Shown here piece by piece: positions 36,979 to 50,070 of a DNA stretch of 64,000 nt. Location: positions 19,340,699 to 19,404,698 of the forward strand of contig NC_053407.1 in NCBI RefSeq assembly GCF_016859285.1, given 5' to 3'. The notes beneath the pieces were generated by a model. It had not been told where the DNA came from and did not search any database. It saw only the letters and a program-made list of their open reading frames with translations. How positions within the stretch are numbered: the stretch's first letter is position 1; each line of letters starts with the position of its first letter. Position numbers and translations under genes: made by a program. Source of the DNA: Xiphias gladius (Eukaryota; Chordata; Actinopteri; Istiophoriformes; Xiphiidae).

Positions 36979-39900
36979 TCACACTTCAAATGACCTGTAA
37001 TAAATAAAAGCAATAGATTGGTCAGTTGCAGCATTTCTCATTGGTATTTATGAGTCATCATTTAGGCGAATAGGACTCTGTTAAAAAAACGCAGGAGCAA
37101 AGAGCTCATATGACAAAGGTGAAAATGTGGAGTGAAACTGAAGTTGAAACGACTATTTTCACAGCACGCATTTTGACTTGTTAAACACAGGTGTGACTAA
37201 TAATAGCACTAACTTGTGGAATTGCATTGCAATAGGTGATGTAACTGAGTCATCATTAGTGTTATTAGTCCCGCCTGTGCTTCTCCTTTTCTGACGAGTC
37301 AAAATGTCTGCTGTGAGAAAGGTCAGTGAATCTTTGTGTGGGGAACAATAAAAAAAAACGAGTTCTCCAGCGCTAGGAGTGCTATCAATACCCGATCCAC
37401 CCAATAAGGTCAATTTCAAAACTAATACTGATCCAGGTGGGTGAACCTGTAGTTAGGGCATGGCCGCTGTATCAATTCATATTATGTTATGGTATGACAG
37501 TTTGGGAACTAATGAGAAAGACTGTACTTATTTTAGTGACTAGCTGCCACTCCAGTCTAACCACATACTATCTGACACTCACCTGAGTTCCTCTTTTAGT
37601 CTGTTGAGTTTATCAAAGAGTCTGTCATTCTTGACCTGCATGGGAGCACTCGGTACAAACCAGGCTGCAATGAACTTGCATATTACCACAACGTGCTGCA
37701 AGCAGAGAGGTAAATGTTAGGAATGTAGTCTCTCTTTCAAACTGCGAAAATATGGAATATTTCAAGACAACACTCCCTGATTTTGTCATAAACATTCTGA
37801 AACTCAACGCTGAGCTGCTGAGTTTTATAATCGACAAAGCTGGGCTATTGCAGGGTTTTGGGGTTGTGTCGGGTGCTGTAAAAAACTTTTCAAAGAAATC
37901 AATGTGAGAATTTGGTTTTGTCTGGGTGCAGAATGGCTTACCTCAAAGAGGATGACAAATGCAAAGCGCACAGCTAATATTAGCCAGAACTGTGGGGTAA
38001 GACTGTAGTCCTCATTGCTCCTGTAGTCTTTGTAGCTGTGAAGAGGAACAGACCAGAAAGCTGATCTTATCTCCTTTATCAGTCGTTTTTTTAAATATCA
38101 ACACATAGCAGATGATAGCGGGGATCAGCTGCAGTGATGGCCACCCATTGTTAGGAAGAATGTAAACTTTATTTGTATAGCATTTCTTTCATCAGAGGTT
38201 GCACAGTCCTCACAGAAACATTAACAGTGCAATAATTTCAGGAAAACGACAGAGCATCTGAGAGTACTGTGAAGTCTGAGCAGTAGGTAACACTTGTGGT
38301 GAGAAGAATCACTGCTTTCGAATTTGTTAGTTATAAATTACACGTTTTGACTTTGGTTTCTCGTAACCTAAACATCAGAAGGACAAATATGATTAAAACA
38401 GAACAAACCTGCAGTAAGAGACATTCAAGCCACTAAGAGTGGTCATCTGATTAACTGAAAACTCATTGTGTATGTTCTGGTCATCCATTCGTGCAATGGA
38501 GAGAGTGTTGTTGATGTAGCCAACCATGCAGCTTGAAAAAAAAAACAAAAACAATTTATTTAAAGAGAGTGTTGCACACAACATTCCAAAACATGGACTT
38601 TTTCTAGAAGAATGCACATGCGCACTCAATATCTGTCGCTGTGCCATTGGCACACGGGCCATAGCGGTAACGGTAGACCAGTCGAGGGATGAAGTCCGAA
38701 GATACACCAATGACCAACCCATTCGCTATGACAGCTAAGACGCCAATAGCCTCCAACACATCTATCCACACACCTGCAATACAAAGATGCAGACAAGAGG
38801 TTATTTATTGCCATACTGCAAACTAAGCTTTAACAAATTAATACTTCATTTATCAGTGATCCTCACCAATATCGTTGGTTTTTTTGGGAACCAGTCTGCG
38901 CTCCAGAGTGACCATCTTAATGGCATCCAAGCGTATCTCAATAACATTATTAATAAGGGCTAACAGAGGAGCAAGAGGAAACGCTGCAACAAATATGGTG
39001 GTAAAGCTGAACTGGATCACTGAGGAGAGAGCAATGAAAAATATTATTTTCCAAAACCAGCCTACTATTTTTGTTGTTAAAGCATTCGGAAAGTAAACCC
39101 AATTCCCGTGTACCCATTTCCAGGAACTCATTGAACAAGCTGAAGGAGTCAACATCATTGAGCCGATAGTTGCTGAGCCAGTCTCGAAGCTTGCAGTTAT
39201 CACAAAGTTCAGCTCTGTGTCTGGCCTCCGATTCATCTTTCAGGTAACAGTGGGCACATTTCCTCTGTAGCTTCTGGGTTCTTCTCCTCTTCAACCACCT
39301 GCAGAGCCAGCTGATACAAACAGGAGACAGCTTTCAGCAGCCTGGAATCCAATGTTAGGACAAAGAATTATACTGTTCATTGTACATGGACATTATATAA
39401 TCACAAATCTGTTTCATACTTACGGGCCAGTGAACTCAAAGACATTGCTGATGGTTTGCTTGAGTACCATTATGATCGCCATTTGGATGAACAAGTCTGT
39501 GAGACATCCGCTAGGGTGACACTGCACAGAGGAGGGTAAATGTTTGGAATAAAATCAGACACAATTTTCTTTGTGTGTCCAAAAATACCTGTGAAAATGC
39601 AATATTTACTCTAAAAAATGCACAATTTAGCAGTTTTAAGTGGGACAGAGATCCATGTTTACTTACTTCCTCAAGCCTCCATTTCCCTGCAATTCGTACG
39701 TAACCACCCGGATGACCATTTATCCTGTCAGGTATGTTTCAAAACCAAACCATTATTACTCTGTTGTTGTAAAACAATAACACAGCACCATAACATCGTC
39801 ATATATTTCACCACTAAAGTCCTTACCTGCCAAGAAAAAAGGCCACGTAGAAGAGCGAGGAGAAGTAGGTGAAGAACTGGAAGGTGAACATCTTGACAGT

Positions 39901-42900
39901 GAAACTCTTCTCTGTGGCAGCAAATGATCTTGTTTCCTCTGGTGAAGACAGAACTCATGTCAGTGTGTGCTAGAGTGCATTTCACTATTTGGCAAAAGGA
40001 TGGCACAATCTCGCACACTTGATGGAAGCCCTATTACACAGCATTTCAAATTGACCTCAATAATGTAAATTCCTCTGTTTACATCTAATTTATCTCAAAT
40101 ATTTTAAATTTGGTGCACAAAATATAAGGATAAGATCTGGCATTTTAGTTTTTACAAACTCCATTCGACTCCACACATCAATGTTGACCTTGGGGTGCTT
40201 CACTCCACCAAATAGAGCTCTTTTACACAAGCAGGTGACATGTAATAGAAGGTAAAGCATAGGCATCATTGATAACCTTAACAACGGCATCATTCTAACT
40301 AGACGTGACAGTTCCAGGGCTCTATCAGGCGTGCTACCTCAGTGTCCTGTGCTTCTCCTGCCATAATACGTCAAAATACCTGCTTTGAAAAAGGTCTGTA
40401 AAGTCACTAACAGGTCCGAGCCAAAAAATATACCACACACCATAACCAAATGGCACACAGAGGGGCTCATATATATTCCACATGACAGTGCTGTAAGACT
40501 AAACAATAATACAGGGTTCTATATTTTCATGGTCTTCAGCCTCTCTTCACATTTCTAGTGTGTTTATGTTGTGTCATGCTTCACCTGCCCTGTAGCTGCC
40601 GTCAGTGTGTTTCCCTCCTCTGAGTATCACCTGACCTATTACCCATCTTTACAACTGCTCTTATGTGGTGGCCCAGTTCCTATGTCCACCCCTAAGCCCT
40701 GAACCCTGTTGACTGCTCATGAACAACGCCCTCATACTGCATAATTTAGAGACACTGTGGTTCCTGTTCTGTGTATGTGAACTTGTCAGCGTCAGCTCTT
40801 TCTTTGGATGTTTATTTAAATGATTTTGAGTTTCCCCTGCCATTGCTTTACAAAATAATTTGCTTTGAGCAGAAAGGGCTAAAAAACAAAACAACTTCAC
40901 GATGAGACAGCCTCGAGCCCTGGCAAACTTGTCAGAAATGTGACTCCGTAACATTGGATTTGCACCACTGGATAGAGGACAGCTTTCAGTCTCTCTCCCT
41001 AGCCACATCATTCATGTTGTCAAGCTGCTGTAGTGTGCTATACACTACTTGCCTGCCTGAACCTGCTGCTAGTCTGTCTGTCATGTGTGCATCTGACCTG
41101 CTTGCTGTCTGATTACCTGCCGTCCTGTTGCAGCCCTCCTGGAGTTGTTTGCCTGTTCTCACTGCACACCCACTGACAACTCTTAACTGACTTTTAAAGT
41201 AACTGCTCATTTAATCTTTTTTTTTTTTTTTTATCCTGAAACACATTATATTTAAATGAAATCATAACAGCTGTACATCACAGGATGTTTCAGAGCTAAT
41301 GTTTAAATCCTCCTGGAATCCATTTGAAATTTGAAAATAAACAAAATACATAAACAAACCTATTTCACAGAGCTTCATGGCTACAATCCTGTTAATCTGC
41401 AAAGACAAAGACAAGCTCAGAGTCAAAGAGAACATTACTGAAAGGACACAGAGATGCACATTTAGAGGCCTGTGTACCCGTGTCATGACAGTGATGATAA
41501 GGTAATGGAGGACAGCCCCCAGCATCATTGCTCCACTGTTGGAGTGGGTGCTCAGGAACTCCCATGATCCCTCAGCCAAGAGCACTGCTGCAATCACCCT
41601 GAACACCACCAAGGCATGTGTCAGGCCGATGATCACCAATATCTGTGGAAAAGCAAAAACACACCTGAAACCTGAGCCATACCCAGCTTTAACCTGATTC
41701 TTATTTTAACCGTAGTTAAAAGGTAGAAGAGTGGCAAAACGAAGAGTCACCCACCATAACTGTGACACAGATCAAAACCAAAGTGCTGTGCAAGTAGGAG
41801 TGCTTATGTTTCTTGGGTTCACAGTTTGCGTTGTTAACAATTTCCAGGATCAGTTCCTCCTACAATTGAATTTAAAAGAAAAAAAAAAAACACACAGCCA
41901 TGAATTCCACAGTGAGCACTCACCTGGTACTACTGAAATGGGATATAAGGTATAAAACTGATCATACCTCCTCCTCACACCAATCAGACACTTTCCATTC
42001 ACACACATAGGAAGCCCGATGTCTCTTCCAAAATGCCAAAAACAGTGTTGCTGTGAAAAACAGGGACTTACACTCAGTTACCAATTTATTAGGTACACCC
42101 ATATAAAACTAATGCAGTCAAATACAACAGTCCTGCAATAAATCCTACGTTTGCGAAGGTTATAATGTTCAGTTTGTGTTGAAACTTTTTTAGAGTTATT
42201 AATTCAACTTCATGGTCATTTTGAAGGATGTAGTTTGTCTTGCTGTTGAATTGTATTACGTCACACAGACGGGTGTTTCTGGGGATTTTGTAGCACTAAT
42301 CTTTCACTGAATGCATGAAAATATCACATTTCTAGAAAAACTTGCCAACACCCAAATCTTTTCTTTTGGTTTTATCATGCTGACACAGTCAAAAACACTG
42401 TAACTGTGCTGATACAATTTTGACATGAAGTAACCGTAAAGATGAGAGTTAAAATTTGGGAAGTTTGGTTATAGTTTGGCTTAGGTTTTCTGCATAAAAG
42501 CTTTAATTAAAAATAGAAAATTGACTGGCAGCAGAAAACTAAGGAACTGATCCCTTCTTCCTTGATCTGACTGTAAACTTCTACTTTGATGGAAAATTGC
42601 ATCATGTGAGATCCCGCCCTTGTTGATTTCTTTTAAAAGATGTTTAATGCAAAATTGTAGGGTATTACTTATGAGTTACAACGCATGGTTTCTGCAGGGG
42701 ACTTCCATTCAGCTGCGCACATTTTGTCCTATAATATCAATGTTCCACTTTTCAGTCCTTGATGCCATTCTTTCTCTTTCTTTAAATCACCCCTCCCTTA
42801 CCTACTTCCTCTTATATGTAGTCACAAAACTCCATTATTTCTTTGAAAGCTGCAGTGGTGTTCTAGTTAACTGTACTCCTCCCACAACTGTGCTAATAAA

Positions 42901-43968
42901 CTCCACTCAAGTAAATCATCATTGCCTAATCCTTATATACCTTTTTCACAAGAGGTATGAATTTGACACAAGAATAGGTTTGAAAACAAACTGTTAACAT
43001 TTAAAATTCCACCAAACACAGATGCACTCAAGAGAGTAACGGCTGAATAACAAAATGATTGAGCACCTATATGTGTTCTTATACTGTATATGATTGCTGG
43101 ACCACCCCCACCGCCAGATGGCCCGGGCTGATTAAGATGTGAGCAGCCAAGACGAGTAGGTTCTCTCAGTCATGTGGCATTTCCTTGGCAGTACATGCCT
43201 CAGTGATCATAAAAACATCCAGGCAGTGGGATAAAATATATTCAAGGCAGATAAAAGACTTGTTTGTACAAAGTGTCTTGTATATCCAAACACATTGAGG
43301 CGAATAAACAACACTATTGGAGAGACTTCTGCACCCTGATTATGAGTTATTTTTATTAAATGTGCCTATTGCATGGTTTTTGATGGCTGTGATAAATCAC
43401 ATGAATCTATCTTAAACAAGGATCTGAAAAGTGAAAATACATCATACTTTCAATACAAGTATATAATATAGACACACAAACTCACCCCAGACTGCCATGA
43501 ACATCGCAAAGAGCACTGTGCCATTATTGTCAAACAGCAGGCTCACCTGTAGATAAACATTACAAGCAGTGAGCACCAACAGACAAGCACACCATTCAGC
43601 TGACCAGCAGCAAATGCACATATGTACCTTGGCGTATGTGCAGGTGTCGGAGAGCTGCCAAACTTTGCATCTCTTGTCACAAAGTGGACACATGACTGTG
43701 TCAGCCTCACAAACCTCCTTTCTGCAACACAGTGGACACTTAGTTTGTTATTTCAGTGTAAATGCTCTGTAATAACACGGGTACTGCAGCGTTGTGGAGA
43801 AACTTACATGAGGGGTGAGCTGTTGAAGAAGGCGAGGCCATAGAGGAAGACAATGACCCCAATGAGAGCAGGAGGGATGAGCAGAAATGTGTACCAGCCC
43901 AACCACAGGTAGTACAAGGCCACCTTCTCCCCAAAGTAGTTCCTGACATGAGAACACACACACACACG

Positions 43969-44047
<79 letters not shown>

Positions 44048-47000
44048 CAAAACACACACAATTTATTATCATTCCGTATGAAGATTCAATGTGTTGAGGC
44101 CAAATTTATATTACATATATTATACAATATACTGTAAACAAGTATTCTAGCATGTCTGACATACATGATGTACAGTACATATCCTGCTGAGTATGGGGTA
44201 CATTTAAGAACAGTATTTGGTACTATACCAACATTTGCAAAAGCATACTGTCAAAGTATAATGTAGAAAATCTGCATAAAACTGACTTTTATCACCCAAC
44301 ACATAAACAAAAACACTGCATATTCATATATAAAGTTTATAAATTTTACATTTTATTACATAGTGTAAATATTATAGATTTTATTTCATGAGGGCGTGTT
44401 TACTTGACTGATTTTGACAAACATTGGAGTGATTATGTGTCTTTTGATGCTGTGATGTGTTAATAGGCTTAATATGGGTCTATCTCATAGCTAACAAATT
44501 GACATGAATGTTACATAAATCAATTTTTTTGCTTAAAAATCGATGCATGGTGCCTGTTTGCATTGTGTCTTGCTGTCTGCTCAATAATAAACTGAATCTA
44601 AATACAGAGACAACTATAATCATCATTCAGTACTGTACATATTTGTAAATGATGAGTCCAAACAACGCCAGCATAACGTGTGGGAGGGTGACATGTTTGC
44701 TGTTGTCTTGGTAATCCTTTAACCTACCTCACAGTAAGATGACATGGAAAACAATAAAGCTGCAATATCTGCATCTGTATACAAAGCAGAATAATGAATA
44801 GGCTGTTTTGTTGCAATCCAAACCTGACAGCAGTTATGGGTTGCCCTTGGAGACAGGCTGTCCATCGTGCCCAGCTCTCCTTCAGCTCTCTCTGTTTCTT
44901 TTTCTGAAAGCAGGAGCACAAAAAAAACTAAAAAAAAAATCAGGAAAGCACCAACATGAGGAGCTCACAATGTAAATATATAATCTACGGGCAATGTCAA
45001 CAGAGTTTACAAGCTTATATATATTATTTTAAAAATATCCAAATCTCATATTTGGAATAATCCTCCTTTAGACTTTAATTTCCTGGATATTTTATTTTGT
45101 GGAAATGACTTCACCCATTATGTTATAAAATAAACAGAAGAACACACATGTATAACTCTTACATGCGCTATACACACATATGCCCACTTACTCCTCCCAG
45201 CACTGGATGACTCACGGCATTAGTATGACTTGGATAAGATCTCTGTGAACAAATATTTTTTTTAGCAGCAATGTATTGTTTTGGAATGCCACTGCCAAGT
45301 TTCACTTCTTAATTTTAGAAGCTCTTGAGAAGGGTGAGCCACTTAAGCAGCACATGAAAATCATAGATGGATCAGTAGATAATAGTGTCACTAAGAATAC
45401 TACTAAGAATATGTATGAATAAGAATATGTGGAACCCATGGAGAAAACAAGGGCAGATACTGACAGATACTAATTTTGATCCAAGTCTCATTGAAGGACC
45501 ACAATCATTCACTTATCTACTTTAGAAAAAAAAGATATGGTGACAGTATCACAACTGCAAAAGTTTGAGATAATACATTGATGGTGACCGAAGAAAAGTA
45601 TTTAAAGACAACAGTTCAATTATATGTCTTAGGACATTTACCTCATGTAAGCAGAACCTCGCTTCAAAAACCTTTGTCTTCATGAGATCCCGCAGACCCT
45701 CTAGGAAGTAAGAGGAATAACATGAAAAATTAGGAGTCCAAATACAAGAGAAGGATCAGAATTTTAAATAAGTCTTTCTCACCTCCTGAACGGATGGGGG
45801 TGTGATTCAAGATAAAGTGGACAATCCTTATCCTGAAAATAGGAAAAACAATCACATGCTTAAAAATTGACCTTGCAGCAAGACAAAGGGTAAAAAGCTT
45901 CATTAATTCAGTCAAATGTTTATGGAGCCTTTGAAATTTTCTCTTACCAATAATAAAGAACAGCTTGGCTAAGACATCGTTAGGACTATAAAGGTCCCTA
46001 CACACAGATTTACACAAGATGCTATCTCCATATCACATCATTAGAAAACAGAGCTGTATTGACTAAATGTGCAGGCTTTAGACGTAACAAGTACATTTTC
46101 AGTGATATGATCGTATGAAACACAAACAATCACAGATGCTTCAAACAGCTATAGCAACATGGTTTACCTGGTGCTGAGAGGCACGATGTTCTGATCTGAG
46201 CTCCAGTTACAAGCATCAGAAACTTTGAGCAGATACCGGTACTTCTCGAAAACTTCTTTTGGCGCTTGAATCCCATAGAAGACGAGATCGTCGTCCATAA
46301 TTTTCTAACAGGAACAAAAAACCAAAAAAAAGCCAAGATGAATGAATAGATGATTCAACCTCTGCAACACTGAAGACAGATTTTTGCTAATTGTTAAAGA
46401 CTTACTGTGACTCTTATGTTCTTTTTCTTCAATTCTTCAATGTATTCCATTTGCTTCTTGAACGCCTCTCTCTCCTGGTTATCAACTGTTTTGGCAACCA
46501 GGACGTAGTCATATGACAGTGGAGTGTGCTGTGTGACAGAAATGACACGCCGACAGGCATTCAGACATTTTACGGATCAGTCTTCATCTGTGAATTAAGG
46601 TGGCCAGAACTAGTTAGCATAGTCTCACAGTGGAACACATTAAATGACCTTACCACAGGAGGAAGTGATGTCTGTTCATTGCCATTCTCTCTCACCACCC
46701 CCATTAATTCCAGTAGTTCAATACTGGGCTATAAAACAAAATAATGAAAAAATAATAATACAAGGAGAAGTATTCCACACTATTGTAGAAGATGTACACA
46801 TCCTGAATAAATGTTTTAGTTTTAGACTGACATGGAAAGCTTGAGCGATATATAATTAGTTTATCATAGAAAATAATTAGGCTTCATTGATATGTACTAC
46901 TAAGCTTGGGAAAATCTGCCCAACTACAAAAGAATCCTGTCTAACTATAATGTGGGGGTGTGTAAATGAATGCCACTGTGCTGACAAAAACCTGTGTTGA

Positions 47001-47476
47001 TCCTGACTCACTGTGGAGGACTGTCAGCGGAGAGGGTTAAATCTAACCTGACTGAGGAGCATGGCATGTGGATGTGCGCTCACCTTCGTGCCATCCCAAG
47101 CCATTCACTTACGGAATGGTCTACACATTGTTAGATGTAGGCCAAAGCAGTGAAGGTGTGGCGGATCTAGAAAATTCAATCTGAACAGTATGATACACGC
47201 ACATCCCTTTCACTCCCCGTTCAGATGAGAACATTAATATGTGTAGTCTTGATTTGTGTTAGGGGGGGTCTTGTAGAGCACTGGGATTAGTCTGTTTTGG
47301 AGCTATGTGGACAGGTCCAGGACTGGCAGTCATGATAAAGACAGCAGGCCTATGGCAACATAACAAAAGCTCTTAAAGTAGGAGATGGCCTTAGAGCAGC
47401 TCCATTACGTATCGATGTAATCTCTGTATTAGTATGTATGAGTAAGATCACATACCTGCCTCCTGTGAACGGGCAT
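36979..47476 (-). CDS. ano9: Anoctamin-9 (TMEM16J), complete, 24 coding exons
   Basis: TMEM16-family membrane protein; ANO9 is linked to Ca-dependent lipid scrambling or cation conductance. Exons in coding order: 47476-47456, 46728-46654, 46528-46406, 46304-46168, 45832-45783, 45700-45642, 44903-44824, 43942-43808, 43721-43628, 43546-43486, 42050-41968, 41859-41755, 41642-41478, 41396-41360, 39938-39827, 39724-39667, 39521-39424, 39298-39114, 39019-38867, 38773-38626, 38531-38409, 38035-37942, 37695-37583, 36994-36979. Phases match; 774 residues (human 782). Landmarks: YDYVLVAK dimerisation domain (33-73), [41 protein letters not shown] (TM1), CPLCDKRC loop, [86 protein letters not shown]. 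All are closest to ANO9. The start (MPVHRRQ) is inferred from frame and splice signals; the final 16-base exon is short. Confidence 0.93.
42075..42265. repeat. Dispersed fish repeat ('ttaccaatttattaggtacacc')
   Basis: cagttaccaatttattaggtacaccc followed by aaaactaatgcagtcaaata and caacagtcctgcaataaatcctacgtt, a word set I know from a dispersed percomorph element. In an ano9 intron. Confidence 0.5.
43954..44045. repeat. (CA)n microsatellite in ano9 intron
   Basis: About 92 bases, starting about 10 bases beyond the exon border at 43942, on the acceptor side of that minus-strand exon. On the ano9 strand it reads (GT)n right before the acceptor. Confidence 0.97.
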
Positions 47477-47559
47477 GATGAGTAGGTGCTAGATGCAGCT
47501 GTGAGCCCTCGGATTTAAAAAAATAAATAAATAAATAAAAAATAATAATAATAATAAAA

Positions 47560-48060
47560 AGCTTCAGTCACCATTCACTGATCCCAAGGCCGATCGGTCA
47601 GCTCTCCGAAGAGGCAAACTATGAAATGACATGAGGGCTCTTGAACAGGCACTGGGTAACTTCCGTACTTCCTCTAGGAACAACTGCACTGTCGTTTCAC
47701 TAGCTGAGGAATGTAGAAGCGACTCTACCTGTTGCTGGTGTCACCGCATGTGTCTCTCCAGCCTCCACCTCTTTCGCCCCGCTCGGCCAGTGTTTCCGGC
47801 GACGCCGTCGGCAAAACAGTCACGACTGAACGGAGCCCGGTGTCCGTTTTTCAGCAGCTGCGTTCGGAAAGAGACGACAAGCCCGCGATGGCTCGGGGCT
47901 TGTCAGGTGCAGCGGAACGGCTGCATACCGCTGCCTCCTCCTCCTCCTCACTGATGCTAAGTGCCGTTTGTCCACCGCTAGATGGAGGCAAAGCCGCTGC
48001 CTTCCGCCGCCTGCCGATCTCTGCACCTGGCTCCGGCTGAAATCATCCCACACGCATCAG
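47560..48060 (-). promoter_or_regulatory. CpG-rich segment upstream of ano9
   Basis: CpG-rich block 80-580 bases upstream of the ano9 ATG (for example cggcgacgccgtcgg near 47796 and gccgctgccttccgccgcctgcc near 47990) with a short (TCC)n run at about 47933. The flanks are AT-rich. Open frames here on both strands are GC side-effects. It is probably the ano9 promoter and 5' untranslated exon region. Confidence 0.45.
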
Positions 48061-50070
48061 TCAGCGCTGGCTGTGACATTTGTTTAAAACAAAAAAAAAC
48101 CAGTCGTGCACGTTGAGTCATTCAATTGCAGTTTGATAGCAACTCCGGATCCGTGATGGAAAAGCTCAGCGGGTCCGTCGCCATTCATTATTCACAGCGA
48201 AACATGCTACCGAGTCTCGACGGAACAAACCCACGTGAAAATAAACAAAATGCGGAAAGTAAAGCCCACTCGTTATCAATATTTGAACCCCAAATTCAGC
48301 GTTAGGTTTTTCCTTGTAGTTATTAAGCTTCCATCAGTTTAGATGCATTTAGTCAACAAATTGTATGGTAGGCTACCGATTTCCATTTTATACTTCTACT
48401 CCACAACATGTCACAAGGAAATATTGTACCTTTTTACCCCAATACTTTATATGAGCAATAGTTACTTTTTTTTTTTAATAAAGGCTATTGGATTATTTTA
48501 CATACAGAACATAGGACCAACCTATAAAATATGATACACTGTGACAGAATAAACTACCCTACAGTATGTATAACTATTAAACTCCACCTTAACCACTACA
48601 CTGAAATTCTGCTTAATGTATAACCAGTAATAATCCAGTTATGTAATATAAATAATAATATTACCCTCTGAAAAGTTTACCTCTATATGAGTACTTGTAC
48701 TTTTAATACTTTTAGTATATTTTACTTATTCTACTTTTAAAATCTTAAATGCAGGACTGTTTTTGACTTTAAGGGTCTTTCTTTTTTAGACTGGTGTCTT
48801 GCTGTTTGAAGTGGTTGTATATTTCTAAAGTATCATTTTTAGTCTTTATCTGCTCTGAATTACTCTTGCACTTGCAGCAGGAGACTTCTCAATACAAGTA
48901 GGTCTACTTTATAATTTTGCGAGCTCGTGATCTGATTTTAGTTTTTTTAAAGAATATCTAACATATGAATCCCATTGCATGGTCAAGTAGACCTATGTCT
49001 GTTTCTCATCCTTTCTCTTTGACAGTAAAGAAAGAAAAACTAACATGTCAAACGGGTGGCCCATCGTGCCCTGTTATTAAACATGATTTTTACCATTTCT
49101 CTTGGAAACCTTGAAAAGGAGTGCACACCCAGGAAAGACCCACATCTCAAGGAGGAGAGGGAATGTGAGGGTGAAGAAAATAAGCAGCTATATTTCTGTG
49201 CTCGGCCACACCCCGCAGAGGAGGATCACATAATTACACCAGTACAGGACTGTGTAAACCACTTGAAGGGCAACAGAGGGGGCAACTGCTACTAAATTTG
49301 ACCAGAGTGGAAGTACAGAGTAGAGAGGGGGCTGGGAGGAGCAGGGAAAACCTGCTGATAGACGCTTTCCTGAACTCCCTGCTGTGGAGGAACAGAGAGA
49401 CAGGCGTGTAAAGGACAGGGAAGAAAGAAACAAACACCAAGTTGCTTTTATACAAAACGAAACACTAAACTAAACACCTCAGTGCCTGCTGAAAGATACA
49501 TTACAGTTCACATTCTGGGCCCTTGAAAGGGCTCTTCAGCAAAGAGATGAATATCTACTTTTTATTTACTACAGACTTTGACAATTATAAGCTAGGAGCA
49601 TAAAATGATCACTGAGGGTTCACTCTCCAGTTATAATGGGAAAGGATGTTTCCCTTAAACTGTCTAAACATTTCTCAGCTGGGAGACTAAATTACGTTTC
49701 TTGCTGGATCCTTGACATGAAACAGTTTGGAAAGGCGTGAGTAAATAGGCCAATGCGGTTGGTTGTGAAGGAGTTCCTGGAAGATCTCACTCTGGACACT
49801 TTCCCAAACAGAATTTATACCCAAGCAAATGACTTATGTAAGGGAGCACAGTGACAGGACATCAAAAACCAAAGAAACCAAAATCCTCGGTGTCCATCTT
49901 TGTTTGATGTTTAATTTTTATATTTATATATCCAGTGGTTTTGATGGCTGATCGTTATCACATTGTATGTTTTTTTTGCCACTAGGTTGTTATCGCTCAG
50001 TCAGTTTTTATATTCCAACCATCTGGTTTCACTTTCCAATTTTTCCACTACTGCTACCATGTTCTTATAG
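48061..50070. other. ano9-ano5 intergenic, left part
   Basis: A decayed percomorph repeat occupies about 48371-48770. The remaining sequence has only short frames without family signatures. Confidence 0.55.
48371..48770. repeat. Decayed CAGTGGTGGAA-type element
   Basis: ccgatttccattttatacttctactccacaacatg, ggaaatattgtacctttttacccc, tgagtacttgtacttttaatactttt and ttaaatgcaggactg repeat the word order of the copies at 1-333 and 11441. Confidence 0.5.

Noticed and set aside
39299..39345. Upstream extension of the ano9 Cys-rich exon in another frame ([16 protein letters not shown])
   Set aside because: It reaches a stop soon after the exon; splicing at 39298 gives the ANO9-like GPWLKRRR join.
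43740..44072. Three overlapping Cys-Val frames
   Set aside because: They are the (CA)n repeat run into the real ano9 TM1 exon; only 43808-43942 is coding.
45948..45998. Exon-like segment in ano9 with acceptor tgtgtag and donor attg|gtaaga (reading [17 protein letters not shown])
   Set aside because: Its end phase does not fit the next exon, while 46304-46168 joins directly and restores the ANO9-like [11 protein letters not shown].
47732..48040. 102-codon plus-strand frame (and minus-strand shadow) in the CpG-rich block
   Set aside because: GC-rich promoter-like DNA gives long frames in several phases; no conserved motif.
49056..49295. 79-codon frame between ano9 and ano5
   Set aside because: No signature, no splice signals, biased charged composition only.
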